From: Actinomycetota bacterium
GTDB lineage: Bacteria > Actinomycetota > Humimicrobiia > Humimicrobiales > Humimicrobiaceae
Reading direction: 5' to 3'
NCBI GenBank assembly: GCA_016870675.1
Contig: VGAU01000069.1
Location: 1 to 8,254 of the forward strand
DNA: 8,254 nucleotides
Shown: positions 1 through 6,721 of the stretch, in pieces
Numbering within the stretch: position 1 is the stretch's first letter
Layout of the letters: each line of letters opens with the position of its first letter
Program-made: the position numbers and the translations under genes
The notes under the pieces: model-generated
Databases searched by the model: none
What the model saw: the letters and a program-made list of their open reading frames with translations, nothing else
What the model was told of the DNA's origin: nothing

Positions 1-1
1 A

Positions 2-436
2 GGAGAGATAAAAAGAATAATAAGGAAATATAAATATAATAGAATATATGATTTAAAAGAAGTTATTGCCGTGTTTTTAAAACAAACTTATATTAGAAAT
101 TATGAATATGAGAAAATTGATTATATAGACACGGTTCCGGGTAAACATATGGAAATACTGTGCAGATCATTATCAAAGTTAATTAAAATTCCATTTGCTG
201 ATAATATATTAAGAGTGAAAAAAGTTATAAAGCAGCAGGGCCTTGATTTTATGCAAAGAAAGACCAATATAAAAGAAGCATTTAAAGTTAAGAATTGTCT
301 CATGAGCTCGGGAAAAAATCTGCTGCTGGTAGATGATGTCTGGACTACGGGAAGCACATTGGGTGAGATTGCCGGTGTTTTAAAAAGAGCAGGTGCAGAT
401 AGAATTTATTTATTAACTCTGGCCAGGGGGTTATAA
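2..436 (+). CDS. ComF family protein (phosphoribosyltransferase-like), 3' part only
   Basis: The reading frame is open from base 2 to the TAA at 434-436, giving 144 residues with no start codon that fits the family. The true start and the usual N-terminal cysteine cluster therefore lie left of the window. Near the C-terminus LLLVDDVWTTGSTL (encoded about 319-360) is the PRPP-binding loop of type I phosphoribosyltransferases. Before it, QQGLDFMQRKTNIKEAF matches the ComF block normally written Q-x-x-L-x-x-x-x-R-x-x-N-x-x-x-A-F. ComF/GntX proteins support DNA uptake in competent bacteria, but many homologues occur in non-competent species and their exact reaction is not settled. One oddity is that the usual VPVP...RGFNQ block is replaced by VPGKHMEILCRSL, so the substrate pocket may differ. 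The next gene starts 5 bases after the stop, which suggests co-transcription. Family assignment is good; function is uncertain. Confidence 0.85.
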   Translation, partial: GEIKRIIRKYKYNRIYDLKEVIAVFLKQTYIRNYEYEKIDYIDTVPGKHMEILCRSLSKLIKIPFADNILRVKKVIKQQGLDFMQRKTNIKEAFKVKNCLMSSGKNLLLVDDVWTTGSTLGEIAGVLKRAGADRIYLLTLARGL

Positions 437-441
437 ACGGA

Positions 442-657
442 GTGACAAGATTAAATGGAATTGTAAAATGGTTTAGCCCTGAGAATGGATTTGGTTTTAT
501 AGAAGCAGAATCAAAGGAAACCGGAGATATTTTTGTAGACTACTCTTCTATACAGGCAGATGGATTTAAAACACTTGGGAGGGGCCAGAAAGTAGAATTT
601 GAATTTGAAAAAGATGAAAGGGGCAATGTAGCAAGAAATGTGATAATAATAAAGTAA
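442..657 (+). CDS. Cold-shock-domain RNA/DNA-binding protein (CspA family)
   Basis: This 71-residue protein is one complete cold-shock domain, close to the family's usual 65-70 residues. These five-stranded beta barrels bind single-stranded RNA or DNA and melt RNA structure in the cytoplasm. NGIVKWFSPENGFGFIE (about residues 5-21) contains the RNP1-type motif GFGFI, and DIFVDYSSI (about 29-37) is RNP2. RNP2 normally reads VFVHF or VFVHY; here the histidine is aspartate, which may weaken or change nucleic-acid stacking. The start is GTG at 442, because no ATG is available in frame ahead of the conserved NGIVKWF. A G-rich AGGGGG at 425-430 lies about 11 bases upstream inside the comF end. The 5-base gap after comF suggests translational coupling. 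The 70 bases after the stop hold only a weak promoter-like sequence and the hpf ribosome site. Confidence 0.92.
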   Translation: MTRLNGIVKWFSPENGFGFIEAESKETGDIFVDYSSIQADGFKTLGRGQKVEFEFEKDERGNVARNVIIIK

Positions 658-713
658 TGTATTGGGGCGGCATTAAGATATTTCTTATATAAACTTTCAA
701 ATAAATTAAAACT

Positions 714-730
714 AAGGAGGAGATAGATTG
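714..730 (+). promoter_or_regulatory. Strong ribosome binding site deciding the TTG start of hpf
   Basis: AAGGAGG at 714-720 is a full match to the anti-Shine-Dalgarno core. It sits 7 bases before TTG at 728-730. No ATG or GTG at suitable spacing gives the conserved HPF N-terminus, so TTG is the start. A perfect site paired with a weak start codon is the basis for the call. Confidence 0.85.
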
Positions 731-1294
731 GAATTCATTATTAAAAGCAGGAATATTCAGTTAGATGAAGAAATCCGGAACTATGTAGAGAGAAAAATTA
801 GAAGGAAGATAATTAAAATTTTAGATAAAATAATAAAATTAGAAGTAAAGTTTATCTTTGATAAAAATCCAAGGATTAATTTAAATAACCAGATAGAAGT
901 TACTGTTTTCACAAGTGGCGCAGTTATTAGAGCGACTGATTCAGGAACTGATCTTTTTGAAGCTGTAGATAAAGTTATTAGTAAATTGGAAAGGCAGGTA
1001 AAAAAATACCGGGAAAAGTTGATAAATAAGGGAAGAAAGAGCAGTAATCTAAAGGAACTTGACGTGCCTAAAACTGATGAACAGCAAACTAGAAGTATTG
1101 ATAGTAAGATTAGAAAAGCAATAGTAAAGACCAAAACTTTTACTTTAATACCAATAACTCCGGAAGAAGCAGTATTACAAATGGAGTTACTGGGACATGA
1201 TTTTTTTGTTTTTATTAATTCGGAGACTGAAAGAACTGCGGTAGTATATCGCAGAAAAGATAAAAATTATGGTTTGATAGAACCTGCTCTATAA
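728..1294 (+). CDS. hpf: Ribosome hibernation-promoting factor, long form (HPF/RaiA/YvyD)
   Basis: The 188 residues give the long two-domain HPF, whose usual length is about 180-190. Residues 1 to about 98 form the S30AE/RaiA domain that sits in the mRNA/tRNA channel of the 30S subunit. A charged linker follows (about 99-130). The C-terminal dimerisation domain (about 131-186) has the hallmark blocks LIPITPEEAVLQMELLGHDF and YRRKDKNYGLIEP. In long-form HPFs this second domain joins two ribosomes into an inactive 100S dimer during starvation or stress. The start is TTG at 728, supported by AAGGAGG and by the family-typical opening MEFIIKSRNIQL. A weak promoter-like pair lies upstream (TTGGGG at 662, TATATA at 686, 18-base spacer); it is not convincing on its own. 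secA follows after 29 bases, the same neighbour as in Bacillus. Confidence 0.96.
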   Translation: MEFIIKSRNIQLDEEIRNYVERKIRRKIIKILDKIIKLEVKFIFDKNPRINLNNQIEVTVFTSGAVIRATDSGTDLFEAVDKVISKLERQVKKYREKLINKGRKSSNLKELDVPKTDEQQTRSIDSKIRKAIVKTKTFTLIPITPEEAVLQMELLGHDFFVFINSETERTAVVYRRKDKNYGLIEPAL

Positions 1295-1323
1295 TTTAGT
1301 TATTATTACAAAGGTGACGGCAA

Positions 1324-3873
1324 ATGTTTAAAAATATTGGAAACATCCTTAAATTTGGTGAAGGTAAAAAAATAAAAAAATATGAAGAGATAGTTAGCGC
1401 TGTAAGTAATCTTGAAAAAGATATAAGTTCGCTTACTGACAACGAGCTGGCTGCAAAAACTATAGATTTTAAACAGAGATATGAGAACGGCCAGAAACTG
1501 GAGGAATTGATGCCGGAAGCTTTTGCAGTGGTAAGGGAGGTAGCAAAAAGAACTCTTAATATGCGCCATTTTGATGTTCAAATACTGGGAGGTGTTGTTC
1601 TTTACGAGGGAAAAATTGCTGAAATGAAGACAGGTGAAGGAAAGACACTGGTTGCAACGCTGCCTGTGTATTTAAATTCCTTTACTGGCAGGAGTACTCA
1701 TCTGGTTACAGTTAATGATTATCTGGCAAAGAGAGATAGCGAGTGGATGGGCAATATCTATAAGTTTCTGGGACTGAAAGTAGGTCTTATCCAGCATGAA
1801 ATGTCCACCCTTGAGAAAAAAGAACAATACCGGTCTGATGTAATATATGGCACCAATAATGAGTTCGGGTTTGATTATTTGAGAGATAATATGGTAATGG
1901 ATAAGGAAAATATGGTACAGGATGGTCACTGGTATGCCATTGTTGACGAAGTTGACAGTATTCTTATAGATGAAGCAAGAACTCCTCTTATCATTTCCGG
2001 GGTCGCTTATGGAACTACTGAAATTTATAGGAAATTTACACAAATAGTACCACGACTGGAAATAGATGAGGACTTTGAAATAGATGAAAAGGCAAGAACA
2101 GCCGCAATTACAGAGAAAGGCGTCGAAAAAGTTGAAAGAATACTTGGCATAGAAAATTTATACGATCCTTCTAATTTTCTATACATACATGCTTTAAATC
2201 AATCTCTTAAAGCCTATCATCTATTTAAAAGAGATGTAGATTATATGCTGAAAAATGGCGAGATAATTATTGTTGATGAATTTACTGGAAGACTGATGCC
2301 TGGCAGAAGATACAGCGAGGGGCTGCATCAGGCTATAGAGGCCAGGGAAAGAGTAAAAGTGAGGGATGAAAATCAGACACTTGCCACCATTACTATTCAA
2401 AATTATTTTAGAATGTATGAGAAATTAGCGGGCATGACCGGTACTGCGCTAACAGAAGCGGCCGAATTCAGGCATATTTATGGGCTTGAAACTGTGGTTA
2501 TACCTACTAATGAACCAATGATAAGGAAAGACCTTCCTGATCTGATTTATAAAACTGAACAGATTAAATTTGATAATGTTGTAGAGGATATAGTTTCCAG
2601 ATACAACAGAGGTCAACCGGTACTGGTGGGGACTATATCTATTGAAAAGTCTGAGAGACTTAGCAACATGCTGAAAAGAAGAGGTATACCCCATGAAGTT
2701 TTAAACGCAAAATATCATGAAAAAGAAGCACAAATCATTGCCAAAGCCGGGCAAAAAAATTCAGTTACTATTGCTACAAATATGGCGGGAAGAGGTACAG
2801 ACATAGTCCTTGGCGAAGGAGTCGTAGAACTTGGAGGTCTTCATGTATTTGGAACAGAAAGGCATGAGAGCAGAAGAATTGATAATCAGCTCAGAGGAAG
2901 AAGCGGCCGCCAGGGAGATATTGGTTCAAGCCAGTTTTACCTGAGCACAGAAGATGATTTGCTGAGACTTTTTGGATCGGAAAGGATTTATAGGATAATG
3001 GAGACCTTTAATTTTCCAGATGATTTACCAATACAACATCCTATAATAAGCAGGGCAATTGAGAATGCACAGAGGCAGGTAGAAGGGAGAAATTTTGAAA
3101 TAAGGAAGCATGTTCTTGAATACGATGATGTTATGAATAAGCAGAGAGAAGTGATTTACGCTAGAAGAAAGAAAATTTTAGAAGAAGAGAATTTAAGGTC
3201 AGTAGTTTGCGAAATGATTAAAGACATAATAGGAAGAAGCGTTGATATTCATATAAATCCCGGTGATTATCCGGAAAATTGGGATTTGGAGACGCTATCT
3301 AATTATATGACTCCTTTATTTTCCACCGATATAATAACTGATATCATAGACAGGAAGAAATTTGGCGAAAGTAAGTGGGATATCAGTATTTTAAAGGAAA
3401 AATTGGCGGGAAGAGCTTACCAGATTTACGAGGAAAGGGAAAATAACTATTCCCCTCCGGTTATAAGAAAACTGGAAAAAATAGTGATGTTAAATGTTAT
3501 TGATAATATGTGGAGAGGTCATCTTTTAGAAATGGATTACCTGAAGGAGGGTATAGGACTACGAGCTATTGGTCAAATGGACCCGCTGGTTGAATACAGG
3601 CGGGAGACATTTAATTTATTTAAAGAGCTTATAGAGGAAATAAAGTTTGATACAGTAAGGCTATTATATAATGTCAGGATAGTTACCAGGGAGGAACAGG
3701 AGAAACAAAAAACCGTAAGAGAGAATGAAGTAACAAATATAGTTACAAGCGGTCCCTCAAAATCCGGATCAATAGCCTTGCAGACAAAGCCTGTAACTGC
3801 AAAAAAAATCGGAAGAAATGACCCTTGCCCCTGTGGCAGCGGGAAGAAATATAAAAAATGTTGCGGCAGGTAA
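1324..3873 (+). CDS. secA: Preprotein translocase ATPase SecA
   Basis: SecA is the ATP-driven motor that pushes unfolded preproteins through the SecYEG channel at the cytoplasmic membrane. The 849 residues are a normal full length. Visible landmarks are Walker A KTGEGKT (102-108), Walker B with DEVD (208-211) followed by DEARTPLIISG, the preprotein cross-linking region (about 225-370), GMTGTA (370-375), the second helicase half with TNMAGRGTDI (485-494) and QLRGRSGRQGD (522-532), then the scaffold and wing helices. The C-terminal zinc tail RNDPCPCGSGKKYKKCC carries Cys835, 837, 846 and 847, a complete CXC...CC ligand set that binds SecB or ribosomes in other species. The ATG at 1324 has AAAGGTG at 1310-1316, 7 bases upstream. 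There are no breaks or missing motifs. The gene sits between hpf and prfB in the conserved order. Confidence 0.99.
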   Translation: MFKNIGNILKFGEGKKIKKYEEIVSAVSNLEKDISSLTDNELAAKTIDFKQRYENGQKLEELMPEAFAVVREVAKRTLNMRHFDVQILGGVVLYEGKIAEMKTGEGKTLVATLPVYLNSFTGRSTHLVTVNDYLAKRDSEWMGNIYKFLGLKVGLIQHEMSTLEKKEQYRSDVIYGTNNEFGFDYLRDNMVMDKENMVQDGHWYAIVDEVDSILIDEARTPLIISGVAYGTTEIYRKFTQIVPRLEIDEDFEIDEKARTAAITEKGVEKVERILGIENLYDPSNFLYIHALNQSLKAYHLFKRDVDYMLKNGEIIIVDEFTGRLMPGRRYSEGLHQAIEARERVKVRDENQTLATITIQNYFRMYEKLAGMTGTALTEAAEFRHIYGLETVVIPTNEPMIRKDLPDLIYKTEQIKFDNVVEDIVSRYNRGQPVLVGTISIEKSERLSNMLKRRGIPHEVLNAKYHEKEAQIIAKAGQKNSVTIATNMAGRGTDIVLGEGVVELGGLHVFGTERHESRRIDNQLRGRSGRQGDIGSSQFYLSTEDDLLRLFGSERIYRIMETFNFPDDLPIQHPIISRAIENAQRQVEGRNFEIRKHVLEYDDVMNKQREVIYARRKKILEEENLRSVVCEMIKDIIGRSVDIHINPGDYPENWDLETLSNYMTPLFSTDIITDIIDRKKFGESKWDISILKEKLAGRAYQIYEERENNYSPPVIRKLEKIVMLNVIDNMWRGHLLEMDYLKEGIGLRAIGQMDPLVEYRRETFNLFKELIEEIKFDTVRLLYNVRIVTREEQEKQKTVRENEVTNIVTSGPSKSGSIALQTKPVTAKKIGRNDPCPCGSGKKYKKCCGR

Positions 3874-3904
3874 TATAATATAAATAAATTAGCTGGAGGG
3901 TTTT

Positions 3905-5009
3905 ATGATAGAAGATTATAAGTTAAGATTAGATAAATTGTTACAAAAGATGGTTTTTTTACGGGATTGTCTTTGAAATAGATAATAAAATTACCAGGCT
4001 TAAAAAACTCCAAAGTGAAACTCTTTCCAAAGAATTCTGGGAAGACCACGGCAGGGCACAAAGTATTACCCAGGAGATTGCTGAACTTAAAGAAATAGTT
4101 TGCGATATTAAAAATTTAGAAGAGAAAATGGAAAATGCCAGGTTAGCGCTGGAGATACTTGAAAATGAAGAGGACAGGAGCTTTGAAGAGGAATTGGTAG
4201 AAGATCTGGAAAGCATCAAAGATTTATTAAGCGATCTGGAAGAAAAAGCTATTTTAAATGATAAATATGATTCTTATCCAGCAGTAGTAACTATTCACCC
4301 CGGGGCAGGAGGGACAGAATCCCAGGATTGGGCTGAGATGCTGCTCAGGATGTATGCACGGTGGATGGCCAGGAGAAAGCTTTCTTATAGTTTTAATGAT
4401 TATCAGACAGGTGAAGAAGCAGGAATAAAAAATGCTACTTTTACTGTCACCGGCAAAAACGCATATGGGTTGCTGAAATCGGAAAAAGGAATTCATAGAC
4501 TGGTGAGAATTTCACCTTTTGATTCTTCTAAACGCAGGCATACTTCTTTTGCCTCTGTGGATGTAATACCATTTCTCGATAAAGATATCGATATAAAAAT
4601 AAGCAAGGAGGATTTAAGAATTGAGACTTTTAAATCCAGTAGTGCCGGAGGCCAGCATGTAAATGTCACAGATTCGGCGGTAAGAATTACACACCTTCCT
4701 ACAAATATTGTGGTAAATTGTCAGAATGAAAGATCTCAAATACTTAACAGGCAAACTGCTATACAGATTTTAAAATCAAAACTTTTTGAACTGAAACGGA
4801 AAAAAAATATAGAAGAAATTAATAAAGTAAGGGGAGAAAAAAAAGAAATAGGGTGGGGAAATCAAATAAGAAGTTATATTCTTCAGCCATATCAATTAAT
4901 TAAAGATCATAGAACAGGAATTGAGATTGGAGATGTACAATCAGTGCTGGACGGCAATATAGATTCACTAATAAGAGGTTTTCTTGAAAAAAAATTATCC
5001 AGAGGGTAA
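3905..5009 (+). CDS. prfB: Peptide chain release factor 2, made through a +1 programmed frameshift
   Basis: RF2 reads UGA and UAA stops and triggers peptide release. Translation starts at ATG 3905 behind TGGAGGG (3894-3900). It reads 23 codons ending ...LRDCL, meets in-frame TGA at 3974-3976, and must slip +1 on CTT (3971-3973) to continue with GAA at 3975. Joined, the protein has 367 residues, against 365-366 in E. coli and Bacillus. The joined sequence carries the RF2 hallmarks FWED near residue 45, the stop-reading tripeptide SPF at 203-205, and SSAGGQHVN with the catalytic GGQ at 248-250. The early in-frame stop is the known autoregulatory device: plentiful RF2 terminates there, while scarce RF2 allows the shift. 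The gene is therefore intact, not a pseudogene. An annotation starting at the later ATG 4128 would lose 74 residues. Confidence 0.97.
3962..3977 (+). promoter_or_regulatory. prfB: prfB +1 programmed frameshift site (autoregulatory)
   Basis: CTT TGA A at 3971-3977 is the slippery leucine codon plus in-frame stop; the ribosome moves from CTT to TTT and reads GAA next. Two features are atypical. The stop is followed by A where most bacterial sites have C. The internal Shine-Dalgarno-like stimulator is reduced to CGGGA (3962-3966), 4 bases before CTT, where E. coli has AGGGGG with 3 bases. A run of seven T (3954-3960) lies just upstream. Protein homology on both sides makes the site itself secure. 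Confidence 0.93.
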
Positions 5010-5047
5010 ACTCTTCATTATTAAAATTGGGGGGAAATAAAAGAGTT
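5009..5047 (+). promoter_or_regulatory. Bulged hairpin between prfB and ftsE, G6 in its loop
   Basis: AACTCTT (5009-5015) pairs with AAGAGTT (5041-5047). After a two-base CA bulge, TTATT (5018-5022) pairs with AATAA (5036-5040), leaving a 13-base loop that contains GGGGGG (5029-5034). The 5' arm includes the last base of the prfB stop codon. The 3' arm contains AAGAG (5041-5045), the only reasonably placed Shine-Dalgarno-like sequence for ftsE. No T-run follows, so it does not look like a terminator. The pairing is read directly from the sequence; its role is inferred, and the AT-rich stem may be only moderately stable. Confidence 0.45.
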
Positions 5048-5055
5048 AGTTTGAA

Positions 5056-5742
5056 ATGAATATGATTGAATTTAAAAATATCAGTAAAATATATGAGGAT
5101 AATACTGTTGCATTGAAAAAAATCAATCTGGTTATTAGAAAAGGTGAATTTCTTTTTTTGGTAGGTCCAAGCGGTTCAGGCAAATCTACCTTTATAAAGT
5201 TGCTTATAAAAGAAATTGATGAAAGTAATGGCAACATATATATAGCCGGGAGGAATATCAGTAATCTTAAATCGAGCAGGATTCCTCAACTTAGAAGGAA
5301 TATAGGATGTGTATTTCAGGACTATAAGCTTCTGCCAAATAGAACCGTGTTTGAGAATGTAGCATTTGCTCTTGAAGTTATTGGTAAGCCGGCTTATGAG
5401 ATTAAAATTCGGGTGCCCCAGGTTTTAAAACTTGTAGGGTTGTATAGTAAATTAAATTCATATCCTCATCAATTATCAGCTGGTGAACAACAGAGAGTTT
5501 CTATTGCCAGGGCATTTGTGAACAGACCGCCTATACTTCTTGCAGATGAACCTACCGGGAATCTGGATCCAGGAACATCAGAAGGAATTATGAAGATACT
5601 ATCCAGAATAAATCTTATCGGTACTACAGTACTGATGGCCACACATGACCGGAACATTGTGAATTCAATGAGGCGAAGAGTTGTTGAGCTTGAAGAAGGA
5701 GAAATAATAAGGGACCAGAAGAGAGGGGTGTATGGGGACTGA
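5056..5742 (+). CDS. ftsE: Cell-division ABC transporter ATP-binding protein FtsE
   Basis: FtsE is the cytoplasmic ATPase of the FtsEX complex, which signals across the membrane to activate peptidoglycan hydrolases instead of transporting a substrate. The 228 residues match the family length. Motifs in order are Walker A GPSGSGKST (37-45), Q-loop Gln88 in GCVFQDYKLLPNRTVFENV (typical of FtsE), signature LSAGEQQR (140-147), Walker B ILLADEP (160-166), D-loop region TGNLD, and H-loop His197. The signature has Ala where LSGGQ/LSGGE is usual. The start is ambiguous: TAG at 5047-5049 closes the frame upstream, leaving ATG 5056 or ATG 5062. The latter gives the common MIEF opening. Neither has a strong ribosome site. 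The stop overlaps the ftsX start by one base (TGATG), so the two subunits are probably translationally coupled. Confidence 0.97.
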   Translation: MNMIEFKNISKIYEDNTVALKKINLVIRKGEFLFLVGPSGSGKSTFIKLLIKEIDESNGNIYIAGRNISNLKSSRIPQLRRNIGCVFQDYKLLPNRTVFENVAFALEVIGKPAYEIKIRVPQVLKLVGLYSKLNSYPHQLSAGEQQRVSIARAFVNRPPILLADEPTGNLDPGTSEGIMKILSRINLIGTTVLMATHDRNIVNSMRRRVVELEEGEIIRDQKRGVYGD

Positions 5743-6650
5743 TGGTACGAACCAGGTATTTTTTTAGTGAGACTTTTACCAGTCTGAAACGGAACTTTTT
5801 TATGGGATTTACTGCTATTACCACTGTTGCTATTACTTTGTTTATTGTGGGGTTCTTTGCAATAATCGTTTATGATATACAGGGGATAATGAGCTCAATA
5901 AAAAGCCAGGTAGAGTTGAGGGTGTATCTTAAAGATAATATTTCAGAAGAGTTAAAGGAATATATTGAACAGGAGATAATAAGCTGGGAGGAAACTGAAA
6001 GTGTAGAATATGTATCCAAAGACATAGCACTGGAAAGATTTAAGAAGCAAATGGAAGGAAGTAATATCTTAAAAGAGATCGATGGGAATCCGCTTCCGGC
6101 TTCTTTTGATATAACTTTAAATAATCCCGAAAAGATTGATCAGGTAGAGCTCCGTTTTTATGACAGGGATGGAAATTTTATAGAAGGTGTTGATGATGTG
6201 ATATACGAAAGGAAAGTAGTCAAACCATTGTTTTCAATAACTGCAATTATTGGAACTATAGCATTTTTGATAATTATAGTGCTTCTTCTGGCAGCTATTG
6301 TATTGATATTTAATACCATAAGGCTCTCTATTTATGCCCGTCGTAAGGAAATTGAAGTTATGAAACTAGTGGGTGCCACTAACTGGTTTGTAAGAATTCC
6401 ATTCCTGTTTGAAGGTTTTTTTGAGGGATTTATAGGAAGTATCATTTCTATTATCTTATTGTTTTTTATAGGTAATTTCTTACTTATTAAGGGCGAGAGA
6501 GCAATTGTAGATATTATGCGGATTAAAGAATTAGCTATAGTTGGAAGCGGTAATGTTATGTTATATGTATACGTAGGAGTGTTAGTACTGGGAGGCCTTA
6601 TAGGAATTTTAAGTAGTGTTATTGCCTTGAGAAGGTATGTAAAAGTTTAA
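5742..6650 (+). CDS. ftsX: Cell-division membrane protein FtsX
   Basis: FtsX is the membrane half of FtsEX, passing FtsE ATP hydrolysis to a hydrolase outside the membrane. The 302 residues show the four-helix FtsX plan: a cytoplasmic N-terminus, helix 1 about residues 22-45, an extracellular domain about 46-163 that in other species contacts the coiled coil of the hydrolase, then helices about 166-192, 226-249 and 273-296. The conserved block YARRKEIEVMKLVGATNWFV (198-217) and the following FLFEGFFEG are FtsX hallmarks, as is LPASFDITL (118-126) in the extracellular domain. The ATG at 5742 overlaps the ftsE stop. The M23 gene downstream is the probable partner. The ~70-base spacer after the stop is very AT-rich and shows no GC-rich terminator. 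Confidence 0.97.
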   Translation: MVRTRYFFSETFTSLKRNFFMGFTAITTVAITLFIVGFFAIIVYDIQGIMSSIKSQVELRVYLKDNISEELKEYIEQEIISWEETESVEYVSKDIALERFKKQMEGSNILKEIDGNPLPASFDITLNNPEKIDQVELRFYDRDGNFIEGVDDVIYERKVVKPLFSITAIIGTIAFLIIIVLLLAAIVLIFNTIRLSIYARRKEIEVMKLVGATNWFVRIPFLFEGFFEGFIGSIISIILLFFIGNFLLIKGERAIVDIMRIKELAIVGSGNVMLYVYVGVLVLGGLIGILSSVIALRRYVKV

Positions 6651-6677
6651 GGGCTTATATTTTTAAATTTTTAATTT

Positions 6678-6706
6678 TTTTTAATTAGTATTAAAATAGT
6701 TATAAT
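6678..6706 (+). promoter_or_regulatory. Possible promoter for the M23 peptidase gene
   Basis: TATAAT at 6701-6706 is a perfect -10 box in the ftsX-M23 spacer. At 17-base spacing the -35 position (6678-6683) reads TTTTTA, a poor match to TTGACA, and there is no TG extension. The spacer is so AT-rich that a chance match is quite possible. If used, transcription would begin near 6713, about 9 bases before the ATG. Confidence 0.35.
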
Positions 6707-6721
6707 AAAAAATGAAATGAT

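Noticed and set aside
662..691. Promoter for hpf (TTGGGG, 18 bases, TATATA)
   Set aside because: Only three -35 positions match well and the region is AT-rich; too weak to list as a feature.
3874..3879. TATAAT just after the secA stop as a prfB promoter
   Set aside because: No -35-like sequence at 16-18 bases upstream; the spacer is a short AT-rich gap inside an apparent operon.
3905..3976. prfB as a frameshifted pseudogene, or the 23-codon frame as an independent small peptide gene
   Set aside because: The stop lies exactly at the conserved programmed-frameshift position, and the joined 367-residue protein has all RF2 motifs and normal length.
4128..5009. A separate, shorter release-factor gene starting at ATG 4128
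   Set aside because: The same frame extends upstream to 3975 with clear RF2 N-terminal sequence and joins the ATG 3905 segment through CTT TGA; 4128 is an internal Met75.
6651..6690. T-rich tract after ftsX as an intrinsic terminator
   Set aside because: There are T-runs but no GC-containing stem before them.
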